This document shows, piece after piece, positions 25,287 to 31,381 of a DNA stretch of 31,381 nt (position 1 is its first letter; each line of letters opens with the position of its first letter). Under the pieces are notes generated by a model. It searched no databases, was not told the DNA's origin, and saw nothing but the letters and a program-made list of their open reading frames with translations. Source of the DNA: an uncultured Stenotrophomonas sp. (GTDB lineage Bacteria > Pseudomonadota > Gammaproteobacteria > Xanthomonadales > Xanthomonadaceae); NCBI GenBank assembly GCA_946223375.1, contig CAMICU010000021.1:1-31381 (forward strand), written 5' to 3'. A program made the translations under genes and the position numbers.

Positions 25287-25871
25287 TCAGTTCCCCAGCA
25301 GCCCCTGCGGCAGGAAGCTGCCCAGGTTCTGGTTGAAGTTCACCGCGATGCGGCCATTCTCGATGCCCACCGACTGCACCTGCAGGGCGCCCATCACCTG
25401 GGCGATGGCCGGGTCGATCTTGTAGATCGGTTCGCGCCGGGCGTAGTCGGCCAGCCAGCTGTTGAGCAGGCTGCGGGTGCTGGAATCCAGCTCGCCGCCG
25501 GCCATCGCCGGCTGGAACTGGTCGACGGTGGGCTGGTCCAGATGGAAGCCCTGGGTCTGCGCGTTGTAGCGCAGGCCACTGCTGATCTGCACGTTGCCCA
25601 CCGGCATCGACGAGCCGCCGGCGGCCATGGCCAGGTTGAAGGCCAGGTCCAGCCGGCTGCCCTGCGGCAGGGTCAGCCGGGGCTGGCTGACGGTCAGTGC
25701 CAGCAGCCCGCCCAGTGCCTTCTGGGTGCGCGGGAAGCTGCCGTCCAGGTACTGCTGCACATCCGCAGCGCCGACCGTCAGTTGCTGTCCCTTGACCTGC
25801 GGGGCGGCGTGGGCGGTGGTGGCCATCGCCACGCAGGCAATGGCGGGCAGGAGCAGGTGGCGCAGGTTCAT
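25287..25871 (-). CDS. DUF1439 envelope protein (YceB-like)
   Basis: A 194-residue exported protein with a signal peptide at residues 1-22 (HLLLPAIACVAMATTAHA-A). The mature part contains QLTVGAADVQQYLDGSFPRTQKALGGLLALTVSQPRL and a C-terminal VQSVGIENGRIAVNFNQNLG segment, which match DUF1439. E. coli YceB, a lipoprotein, is the best-known member. Here there is no lipobox cysteine at the cleavage site, so this version is probably soluble in the periplasm. It has its own terminator and stands alone between convergent and codirectional neighbours. Function is unknown. Confidence 0.8.
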   Translation of the reverse strand: MNLRHLLLPAIACVAMATTAHAAPQVKGQQLTVGAADVQQYLDGSFPRTQKALGGLLALTVSQPRLTLPQGSRLDLAFNLAMAAGGSSMPVGNVQISSGLRYNAQTQGFHLDQPTVDQFQPAMAGGELDSSTRSLLNSWLADYARREPIYKIDPAIAQVMGALQVQSVGIENGRIAVNFNQNLGSFLPQGLLGN

Positions 25872-25954
25872 CGGCGGGCTCGCGGCGGGGTATCAGGTTG
25901 GGAACAGGCACGATAACCGCAGCGGGTGAACGCTGAATTAGCGTGGCGGCGGCG

Positions 25955-26260
25955 TCAGCCGGCGTCGTGCAGCTGCTGCAGCTTGTGCAGCAGCTGGTCC
26001 AGCTCCGGCTGCAGCGTGGACAGCGTGCTGCCCGGCTTGGCGGTGGCTTCGGCCAGGCTCTGCAGCAGGCCGGTCAGCACGACGATGCTGGCGTCCTCGT
26101 TGCAGGACAGGCGGCGCTGGCGCTGGGCGGACTCGAACTGCTGCATCCAGCTGTACGGGCTGCGTTGTTCAAATTCGATGGTGCAACGACCGCTGCACTG
26201 TTGGCCGTCGGTTTCGATGGGCGTAACGGTGATGCGGTAGCGATGCTTGCTGTTTGACAT
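25955..26260 (-). CDS. DUF3861-type small protein
   Basis: A 101-residue cytoplasmic protein beginning MSNSKHRYRITVTPIETDG. The KHRYRITVTP opening is the most recognisable feature of DUF3861. The middle (CTIEFEQRSPYSWMQQF) and the helical C-terminal half (SLAEATAKPGSTLSTLQPELDQLLHKLQQLHDAG) fit a small alpha/beta protein. The start is ATG 26260; longer frames upstream have no supporting features. Function is unknown and no neighbour suggests one. The family call rests on the N-terminal motif. Confidence 0.75.
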   Translation of the reverse strand: MSNSKHRYRITVTPIETDGQQCSGRCTIEFEQRSPYSWMQQFESAQRQRRLSCNEDASIVVLTGLLQSLAEATAKPGSTLSTLQPELDQLLHKLQQLHDAG

Positions 26261-26425
26261 GTTGGCGGCATCGGTTGGGGGATGGGTGCCACCATAGGCC
26301 GGCACCGGGGCCGGGGCGAGGCGTTGGACCATGACGCTGTGTTCCAGTGCGAAACCGGCGTTGTCAATGGAACGCTGCGGGCCATGGGAGCGTTTCCGCC
26401 GCGCCCTGGCGGCTCCGCAGGGGGC

Positions 26426-26455
26426 AAAAAAAACGGGACGGCAGTGCCGTCCCGT
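26426..26455 (-). terminator. Terminator of the HU-family gene
   Basis: A 10-bp stem, ACGGGACGGC (26433-26442) and GCCGTCCCGT (26446-26455), with a 3-nt loop is followed on the minus strand by eight T residues. It lies 27 nt after the HU-family stop and is the strongest intrinsic terminator in the window. Confidence 0.92.
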
Positions 26456-26481
26456 CGGGTTCGCCACAAGGGGCGCGCTGA

Positions 26482-26880
26482 TCAGAGCGCGGCGTCCTTG
26501 AGCTTCTTGAGCGGACGAACCTTCAGCTTGGTGGTGGCCGGCTTGGCGGCGAACCACTGCTCTTCCTTGGTGAACGGGTTGATGCCCTTGCGCTTCGGCT
26601 TGGCCGGCACGCTGACGGTGCTGATCTTCAGCAGGCCCGGCAGGGTGAAGGAGCCAGCGCCCTTCTTGTTGACCGAAGCGGCCACGGCGCCTTCCAGGGC
26701 GGCGAACACGGCGCGCACGTCCTTGGCAGCAACGCTGGTGGCTTCGGCGATGTGGGCAACCAGACCGGACTTGGTCAGAGCTTCCTTGATCGGCTTGGGA
26801 GCGGCCGGCTTGGCTGCTGCCTTGGTGGCGACTTTCTTCACTGCCTTCTTCGGGGCAGCCTTTTTAGCGGTCTTTGCCAT
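26482..26880 (-). CDS. HU/IHF-family DNA-binding protein with histone-like tail
   Basis: A 132-residue nucleoid protein. Residues 1-30 are a Lys/Ala/Pro tail (MAKTAKKAAPKKAVKKVATK...) like histone H1. The HU fold follows at about 33-130, with TKSGLVAHIAEATSVAAKDVRAVFAALEGAVAASV for the helices and GSFTLPGLLKI for the beta region. The DNA-binding arm contains KRKGINPFTKEEQWFAAKP, where the Pro expected to wedge into DNA is in INPFT. It is longer than ordinary 90-residue HU because of the tail. AGGAAA lies a few bases before ATG 26880, and a strong promoter and terminator frame the gene, suggesting high expression as a single-gene unit. Confidence 0.92.
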   Translation of the reverse strand: MAKTAKKAAPKKAVKKVATKAAAKPAAPKPIKEALTKSGLVAHIAEATSVAAKDVRAVFAALEGAVAASVNKKGAGSFTLPGLLKISTVSVPAKPKRKGINPFTKEEQWFAAKPATTKLKVRPLKKLKDAAL

Positions 26881-26938
26881 GATTTCCTGTTCCATTGAAC
26901 GGTTGGTTGTTGGTCGTGCCGACCCCGTCGGCAAGCGA

Positions 26939-26967
26939 AATGTAGGGCATGAATTGCACGCCGCCAA
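26939..26967 (-). promoter_or_regulatory. Sigma70 promoter of the HU-family gene
   Basis: On the minus strand, TTGGCG (26962-26967) and TACATT (26939-26944) are spaced by exactly 17 nt. This would start transcription near 26932, about 50 nt before the ATG at 26880. Confidence 0.65.
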
Positions 26968-27184
26968 TAGGCAATCGACAAAAAAGCCCATAAAAATTGC
27001 TTCTGAGCATCATCGTGCCCCTCATCGATGACGAAAATGGCGGAAAACACCGGGGTTTCCGCCACCACGACGATGGCCTGTCCGGTCCTGTCCACGTGCA
27101 TCCACGGCCGGCCCGACGCACCGCACAATGCGCTAACAGTTGCTGCCTTACGCTGCCCGGGCATCCACCAACAGGAGTCGCTCC
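26968..27184. other. Intergenic region with a hairpin between HU and osmC
   Basis: No gene is supportable in the gap between the two divergent genes (26881-27184, 304 bases in all). It holds the HU promoter and, at 27039-27063, an 8-bp perfect inverted repeat (GGCGGAAA and TTTCCGCC) with a 9-nt loop. That repeat could be an operator for either gene or a 5'-UTR hairpin. I could not place the osmC promoter. Confidence 0.5.
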
Positions 27185-27619
27185 ATGGGTATCTCGCGCC
27201 ATGCAACCGCACATTGGGAAGGGGATCTGAAGACCGGCCAGGGCCGGCTGAGCACGCCACAGAGTGGCTTGATGGAGAACACCCGCTACGCCTTCAACAG
27301 CCGCTTCGGCGATGAGAAGGGCACCAACCCCGAGGAGCTGGTCGCCGCCGCGCATGCCGGCTGTTTCACCATGGCGCTGTCGGCCAAGCTCAGCGAGGCC
27401 GGCTTCCCGCCCGCCGCGTTGGACACCCGTGCCGATGTCGATCTGTCGATGGACGGCGGTCCGCAGTTCTCGCAGATCCGGCTCAAGGTGAAGGCGGTTG
27501 TGCCGGGCCTGGACGAAACCCGGTTCCGTGCGATCGCCGATGACGCCAAGCAGAACTGCCCGGTCTCCAAGGCGCTCAGTGCGGTGCCGATCAGCCTGGA
27601 GACCGAGTTCTCCGCCTGA
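27185..27619 (+). CDS. osmC: OsmC-type organic hydroperoxide reductase
   Basis: A 144-residue thiol peroxidase of the OsmC group. The two redox cysteines are C60 (AAHAGCFTMAL) and C125 (KQNCPVSKAL), the standard pair for reducing organic hydroperoxides. Conserved GTNPEELVAAAHAGC and the N-terminal HWEGDLKTGQG place it with OsmC rather than Ohr. The start ATG 27185 has CAGGAG about 8 nt upstream; the frame extends further but without features. The enzyme is cytoplasmic and probably stress-induced. A stem-loop follows the stop. Divergent transcription from the HU gene leaves room for separate regulation. Confidence 0.93.
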   Translation: MGISRHATAHWEGDLKTGQGRLSTPQSGLMENTRYAFNSRFGDEKGTNPEELVAAAHAGCFTMALSAKLSEAGFPPAALDTRADVDLSMDGGPQFSQIRLKVKAVVPGLDETRFRAIADDAKQNCPVSKALSAVPISLETEFSA

Positions 27620-27632
27620 GCGGGCGCGTGAT

Positions 27633-27656
27633 GGGCAGGGCGTTGTCGCCCTGTCC
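27633..27656 (+). terminator. Possible terminator of osmC
   Basis: GGGCAGGGCG and CGCCCTGTCC pair over 10 positions (one G-U) around a TTGT loop, 13 nt after the osmC stop. No T-run follows, so it may be Rho-assisted or simply a stabilising 3' hairpin. Confidence 0.5.
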
Positions 27657-27726
27657 ATCCGGTTCAGGGCCGTTTCACACGGCGCGGTCGAGCATCGCGA
27701 CACCCCCTCCCGCGTACCGGTCCGCC

Positions 27727-28443
27727 ATGCTTCGTTCACTGCCTTTTGCCGGTGTCCTGCTCCTGGGCGGTCTGACCGCTTTCAGCGCTTCGGCGCAACG
27801 TTACGACGACGGCCAGTACCGTCCCGATCCGCGCCAGGACGACGGCCGCTACCGCGGCGGTGATTACCGCGACGACGACAACCCCGGCTACGACTATGCG
27901 CGGGTGGTGCGGGTGGATCCGATCATCGTCGACGACGGCCCGGGCCGTGGCGGGCGTTGCTACCAGCGCAGTGACGGGGGCTATGTGGACAGCGGCCGTG
28001 GCTACGATGACGACGGCAGCGCGGGCGGCTACCGCGACGGGCGCTACCGCGCCGAGGGCGATTACGCACGCGGCCAGGACGCCGATGGCGGTTACCGCCA
28101 GGGCAGCGAGGCCGGTCGCCAGATCGCCACGGTCATCGGCGGCGTCGCCGGTGCGGTGCTGGGCAGCCGTGTCGGCGGCGGCAATGGCCGCTATGTCGGT
28201 ACCGCGGTCGGCACGATTGCCGGCGGTGCCGCCGGCCGTGCCATCTACGACGCCAACAACCGCGGGCCGGCGTACCGCCGCGGCGATGTGCGCGTGTGCG
28301 AGCCGGACGGGCGCGGCAGCGAGGACGCGCGCGTGGACGGCTACGACGTGACTTACGAATATGCCGGCCGGCAGTACCACGCCCGCCGCGATTACCATCC
28401 CGGCGAGCGCATCCGCGTGCGTGTGGACGTCCGCGCCGACTGA
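27727..28443 (+). CDS. Glycine-zipper (2TM) envelope protein with Tyr/Asp/Arg-rich repeats
   Basis: A 238-residue exported protein. Residues 1-23 are a signal peptide (MLRSLPFAGVLLLGGLTAFS-ASA). Residues about 24-127 are low-complexity, rich in Gly, Asp, Tyr and Arg with short repeats such as DGRYR and GGYR. A glycine-zipper 2TM segment follows at about 131-175 (QIATVIGGVAGAVLGSRVG ... GTAVGTIAGGAAG), of the kind found in 17-kDa-antigen family proteins. The C-terminal part (RVDGYDVTYEYAGRQYHARRDYHPG) resembles the tail of these envelope proteins. No lipobox is present. I chose ATG 27727 because the signal peptide begins there. It probably sits in or bridges the outer membrane. Function is unknown. 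Confidence 0.85.
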   Translation: MLRSLPFAGVLLLGGLTAFSASAQRYDDGQYRPDPRQDDGRYRGGDYRDDDNPGYDYARVVRVDPIIVDDGPGRGGRCYQRSDGGYVDSGRGYDDDGSAGGYRDGRYRAEGDYARGQDADGGYRQGSEAGRQIATVIGGVAGAVLGSRVGGGNGRYVGTAVGTIAGGAAGRAIYDANNRGPAYRRGDVRVCEPDGRGSEDARVDGYDVTYEYAGRQYHARRDYHPGERIRVRVDVRAD

Positions 28444-28536
28444 GCCGGCGACGTCCCGGTCGCCCGTGGGGCGGCCCGTTTGTCAGGCCCGCGCGATGCC
28501 GGCATAGTCGGCGCATCCTGTTCAGGAGTGCCTGCA

Positions 28537-30219
28537 ATGCGTCGTGTCGCCTGTCTTGCCCTGTTGATTCCCGGCCTGCTGTTCTCCCCGGCACGCGCCG
28601 AAGTGCGGGTGCTGGTGGCCGACACCATCCGTACCGGTGATCCGGCGCTGCCGGTCGCGACCGCATTGGCCTGGGACACGGCCAGCGGTCGCCTGCTCGA
28701 TGTGGGCAGTGCCGAGGCGATGCTGCAGCTGTATCCGGACGCGCCGCGCATCGACGCTGGTGAGTCCACCGTGGTCGCCGGGCTGATCGATGCGCACGCG
28801 CACCTGGTCTACCTGGGCAACACGCTGGCGCAGGCGGACCTGAGCGGCGCGCGCAGCCGGGCCGAGGTGGTGGCGCGGCTGCAGGCGTTCGAGAAGCAGC
28901 TGGCACCGGGCGAATGGCTGCTGGGTGCCGGCTGGGACCAGAACCGCTGGGACGACACCGCGTTCCCGACCGTGGCCGACCTGGATGCGGCCTTCCCGGA
29001 GCGGCCGCTGTACCTGGACCGTGTCGACGGCCATGCTGGCTGGGTCAACAGTGCGGCGCTGCGCATCGCCGAGCAGGCCGGGCGGCCGTTCAGCGGCGAC
29101 TGGCAGCCTGAAGGCGGGCGGATCGTGCGCGATGCGGCCGGCAAGCCGACCGGCGTGCTGGTGGATGGCGCCGCGTCGCTGGTCAGCGCACATATTCCGG
29201 CCGCCGATGAGGGCGTGCGCGAGAAGCGGCTGCTGGCCGCCCTGCAGGCAGCGGTCAGCAACGGCCTGACCGGCGTGCATGACATGGGCGTGTCGCGCGA
29301 GGACCTGGCGCTGATGAAGCGGCTGGCCGACCAGGGCAAGCTGCCGCTGCGCATCGATGCCTACGCCAACGGCAACGACGGTGCGCTCGACGACCTGTGC
29401 CGGGACGGGCTGTACACGCATGCCGGCGGACGCCTGCAGATGCACGGCGTCAAGCTGTTCATGGACGGCGCACTGGGCAGCCGCGGTGCGGCGATGCTGG
29501 CCGATTACAGCGACGACCCGCACAACCGCGGGTTGCTGGTGACCTCGCCGGAAGAATTCGAAGTGGCCGTGCGCAAGGCCGACGGCTGCAAGGTGCAGGT
29601 GGCCACGCACGCGATCGGTGATCGCGGCAACCGCATCGTGCTGGACACCTACGCCAGGGTGCTGGGCACGCACAAGGGCAATGACCACCGCTGGCGCGTG
29701 GAGCATGCGCAGGTGGTGGCGCTGGAGGATATTCCACGTTTCGCCACGCTGGGCGTGGTCGCCTCGATGCAACCCACCCATGCCACCTCGGACATGGGCT
29801 GGGCCGAGCAGCGGGTCGGGCCGGAGCGGGTCAAGGGCGCCTATGCGTGGCAGCGTTACCTGCACAGCGGCGCGCGGCTGGCGCTGGGCTCGGATTTCCC
29901 GGTCGAGCAGGTGGACCCGCGGCTGGGCCTGTACGCCGCGGTGACCCGCCAGGACCGCGCCGGCCAGCCGCCGGGTGGCTGGCAGCCGGAGCAGCGGCTC
30001 AGTGCCGCCGAAGCGCTGCGTGGCTTCACCAGCGATGCGGCCTGGGCCGGTCATGACGAGGCCGAGGTCGGCACCCTGGCGCGCGGCAAGCGCGCCGATT
30101 TCGTGGTGCTGGATCGCGACCCGTTGAAAGTCGCCGCCGACCAGCTTGATGACCTGAAGGTGCTGTCGACCTGGGTGGACGGCGAGCCGGTTTACAAGGC
30201 GGCTACGCCGGAGGGCTGA
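28537..30219 (+). CDS. Exported YtcJ-like metal-dependent amidohydrolase
   Basis: A 560-residue amidohydrolase of the YtcJ/amidohydrolase_3 type with a signal peptide at residues 1-21 (MRRVACLALLIPGLLFSPARA). Metal ligands are visible as the HAH motif H87/H89 (GLIDAHAHLVYLG). Further family blocks are GAGWDQNRWDD, DRVDGHAGWVNS, GVKLFMDGALGSRGAAML, ATHAIGDRGNR, WRVEHAQVV and the catalytic-aspartate region LALGSDFPVE. The C-terminal GKRADFVVLDRDPL block is complete. CAGGAG precedes ATG 28537. It should hydrolyse an amide or cyclic C-N bond in the periplasm; the substrate is unknown. It is the last intact gene before the composition break at about 30220. Confidence 0.92.
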   Translation: MRRVACLALLIPGLLFSPARAEVRVLVADTIRTGDPALPVATALAWDTASGRLLDVGSAEAMLQLYPDAPRIDAGESTVVAGLIDAHAHLVYLGNTLAQADLSGARSRAEVVARLQAFEKQLAPGEWLLGAGWDQNRWDDTAFPTVADLDAAFPERPLYLDRVDGHAGWVNSAALRIAEQAGRPFSGDWQPEGGRIVRDAAGKPTGVLVDGAASLVSAHIPAADEGVREKRLLAALQAAVSNGLTGVHDMGVSREDLALMKRLADQGKLPLRIDAYANGNDGALDDLCRDGLYTHAGGRLQMHGVKLFMDGALGSRGAAMLADYSDDPHNRGLLVTSPEEFEVAVRKADGCKVQVATHAIGDRGNRIVLDTYARVLGTHKGNDHRWRVEHAQVVALEDIPRFATLGVVASMQPTHATSDMGWAEQRVGPERVKGAYAWQRYLHSGARLALGSDFPVEQVDPRLGLYAAVTRQDRAGQPPGGWQPEQRLSAAEALRGFTSDAAWAGHDEAEVGTLARGKRADFVVLDRDPLKVAADQLDDLKVLSTWVDGEPVYKAATPEG

Positions 30220-30227
30220 AGCTTGGT

Positions 30228-30326
30228 TTATTTGAGCGGGGTCAGCGGCACGGACTTCCGTACGGAGTAGGTCTCATCGGAAATGCCGTGCTCTTGCGCG
30301 CCAACTGTATGCTGATCTGCTTCAAC
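30228..30326 (-). mobile_element. Possible IS3-type OrfA fragment (helix-turn-helix relic)
   Basis: Minus-strand reading from 30326 gives VEADQHTVGAQ then EHGISDETYSVRK before a stop at 30228. The EAD...HGISDxTY pattern resembles the helix-turn-helix of IS3-family OrfA proteins (typical form KEADAG...CRxHGISDATYY). Only about 30 codons remain, apparently with an internal deletion, and there is no start codon. It abuts the IS5-type fragment directly. The family call is tentative because the match is short. Confidence 0.4.
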
Positions 30327-30336
30327 ATACAGTTGG
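30301..30336. repeat. Inverted repeat at the junction of two IS fragments
   Basis: CCAACTGTATG (30301-30311) and CATACAGTTGG (30326-30336) are perfect 11-bp complements around a 14-nt loop. One arm lies in the IS3-like piece and the other in the end of the IS5-like reading frame, so the repeat spans the place where the two relics join. Confidence 0.85.
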
Positions 30337-30822
30337 CAACTGATGCCTCCCCACAGGACGGCGGAAGTTGAGGAAGGCCGTCTCATTCCGAATCTCCTTC
30401 AGCTCGCCCAGCTGAGTGAACTGGCGCATCACCGGCGTATCGCACAACGCCTCCTCCATCGCGGGGTTGCCCAATGCGTACCACTGCTGCAACAGGTGGA
30501 TGCGCAACATCGTTTCAAACCGATACGGCTGCCGGCCTGAGCCGCTTGTTCTTGGGTAATGCGGCTCGATCAACGCCAATAGTGCCTTCCAGGGCACAGC
30601 CTGCTCCATCTCGGACAGGAAAAGCGCACGCTCTGTGCGCTTGCGTCGGCCTGGCTGTTTGGCTTCGGCAAAGGTCAGTTGGATGGAAGAATCAGGCTCC
30701 CGTATCGAGGCTTGCAGTCTGACAGGCTGCGGGGGAACTGTTCCGGGATTCCTTGGGGTGCGGAATACATTCTTCGGATAGGCTTTGTGGTTGGCACCTG
30801 CACGCTTTAATGGTGGGGGTGC
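30322..30822 (-). mobile_element. IS5-family transposase fragment (N-terminal part only)
   Basis: The minus-strand frame is open from 30822 to a stop at 30322. The conserved part includes SSIQLTFAEAKQPGRRKR, ALFLSEMEQAVPWKALLALI and TMLRIHLLQQWYAL, the N-terminal domain of IS5-type transposases. After LNFRR the sequence drifts and stops, so the catalytic DDE region, about two thirds of the protein, is missing. The codon where relatives usually have ATG before QLTF reads ATC, and the frame has no ATG, GTG or TTG above the ATG at 30609. The upstream reading (KAYPKNVFRTPRNPGTV) probably comes from the IS left-end region. It is a dead remnant. Ends were not identified. Confidence 0.8.
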
Positions 30823-30866
30823 CTATGGCCTAAGTGGCTATTTTTCTTAAGGAAGATCTGCAGGGA

Positions 30867-31381
30867 ATGGAGCTTCAGGCTGAAGCTGCAGATTGGCGTG
30901 TGCTGTCATGATGCTTGGTCATTCTGATCATCATGTCCCTCTCTCTCTCCGAGCTTCATTCCAAGTTTGGATCTTCTAGGAAGGGGCGTGTCGAGGCCTC
31001 AGATGGATTCGATGCTGAAGCAATAGGGGATTCAAGTGCGGGCTGTTCGCTTAGAAATAGATCAGATTTCCCAGCTTGGATTTCCGTGTATCGCCCGATC
31101 GCGCATGGATCACTTTGTGGTAATTGAGAGCGTTGATCGTAAAGGGGTGTTGTTTATGACCCCGCAGCTGGTCGTCGGAATATTGGTGGATTAGGGATGG
31201 ATAGGGAATTCACCGGGATTGCACCCTCGTCGTGGAAGGGTCTGTGACGGTAGTGAAGTAAGTCGTGTCCGGTCCGATGTGTTGGGGCGAACCATCGGGC
31301 CATTCTATTGGGGGCGGTATGGCTAGTTTTTTGTTTGACGATGACTCCAGCCCGGTACTTCGCTGGACTGCGCCGTAGCTC
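30867..31381 (+). pseudogene. Decayed peptidase C39 bacteriocin-exporter ABC transporter (5' part)
   Basis: Following the reading across frames reconstructs a peptidase C39 domain. In order: MELQAEAAD from 30867; LACAVMMLGH from 30893; SLSELHSKFGSSRKG from about 30942; VSRPQMDSMLKQ from 30988 with TAG at 31024; VRAVRLEIDQISQLGFPC from 31036; MDHFVVIESVDRKGVLF to 31155; DPAAGRRNIGG from 31158; MDREFTGIAPS to 31232; and SDVLGRTIG from 31273. These match the family's ECGLACLAM, HFVVL and DPAxG blocks and the start of its membrane domain. At least four frame changes and one nonsense codon kill it, and the stretch that should hold the catalytic Cys (E-C-G) is deleted. No intact C39 protein could be made. 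The membrane and ATPase parts, if any remain, would lie beyond the window. Confidence 0.72.

Noticed and set aside
28522..30054. A 510-codon minus-strand open frame opposite the amidohydrolase
   Set aside because: The plus-strand amidohydrolase has a signal peptide, ribosome site and all metal-binding motifs; the opposite frame has none.
30220..30300. SMAG/REP-type GTAG repeat after the amidohydrolase
   Set aside because: A short palindrome (TTCCGTACGGA) is present, but without the GTAG head and long stem expected of Stenotrophomonas GTAG repeats.
30915..31127. A 70-codon plus-strand open frame as a small gene
   Set aside because: Only its middle (SLSELHSKF) is meaningful, as one frame segment of the C39 relic; both ends are out-of-frame reading.
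31154..31381. A minus-strand frame open from the right edge to a TAA at 31154
   Set aside because: At first it looked like the tail of a gene entering the window, but the opposite strand carries the C39 relic across the same bases and the translation resembles nothing.

Overview
The window is GC-rich bacterial chromosome with the gene content of a gammaproteobacterium of the Xanthomonadaceae, most like Stenotrophomonas. The pointers are the piuA-piuC-Sel1 group, a SUF cluster led by an Rrf2 regulator of the xanthomonad type, Fur boxes built on a GAGAAT/GCGAAT core, and IS5-type remnants. Lineage and names come from recognising protein sequences by eye; no database search was run.

Positions 1-15790 are an iron-acquisition region read almost entirely from the minus strand. 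It holds a PepSY membrane protein with a DUF2271 periplasmic protein; a CirA/FepA-like TonB-dependent receptor preceded by a small unknown gene; piuA, piuC and a Sel1-repeat gene, again with a small unknown gene in front of piuA; a Rieske ferredoxin overlapping a GNAT acetyltransferase; and a heme-uptake operon. The heme operon runs ECF sigma, FecR anti-sigma, STN-domain heme receptor, heme oxygenase, then a DUF454-TonB fusion. Four Fur-box-like sites precede the PepSY gene, each small gene/receptor unit and the sigma gene. This suggests iron starvation switches on outer-membrane receptors, the TonB energiser, the heme-degrading enzyme and auxiliary oxidoreduction proteins together.

Positions 15956-24253 hold a secreted S9 peptidase and a SUF iron-sulfur assembly operon (regulator-sufB-LprI-like gene-sufC-sufD-sufS). 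A clear sigma70 promoter with an overlapping inverted repeat precedes the regulator. The LprI/DUF1311-type gene between sufB and sufC is the odd member.

Positions 24254-30219 are ordinary housekeeping or stress genes on both strands: a bacterial SET-domain methyltransferase, DUF1439 and DUF3861 proteins, an HU-family protein with a lysine/alanine-rich tail, OsmC, a glycine-zipper envelope protein and an exported amidohydrolase. Several have well-formed terminators.

At about 30220 the composition changes abruptly to less GC-rich DNA. The last 1.16 kb has no intact gene but is not empty. It contains a short IS3-type OrfA fragment, the N-terminal part of an IS5-type transposase, and a multiply frameshifted relic of a peptidase C39 bacteriocin-exporter ABC transporter. 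The relic is visible only by following the reading from frame to frame. This looks like the decayed edge of a genomic island that continues past the window.
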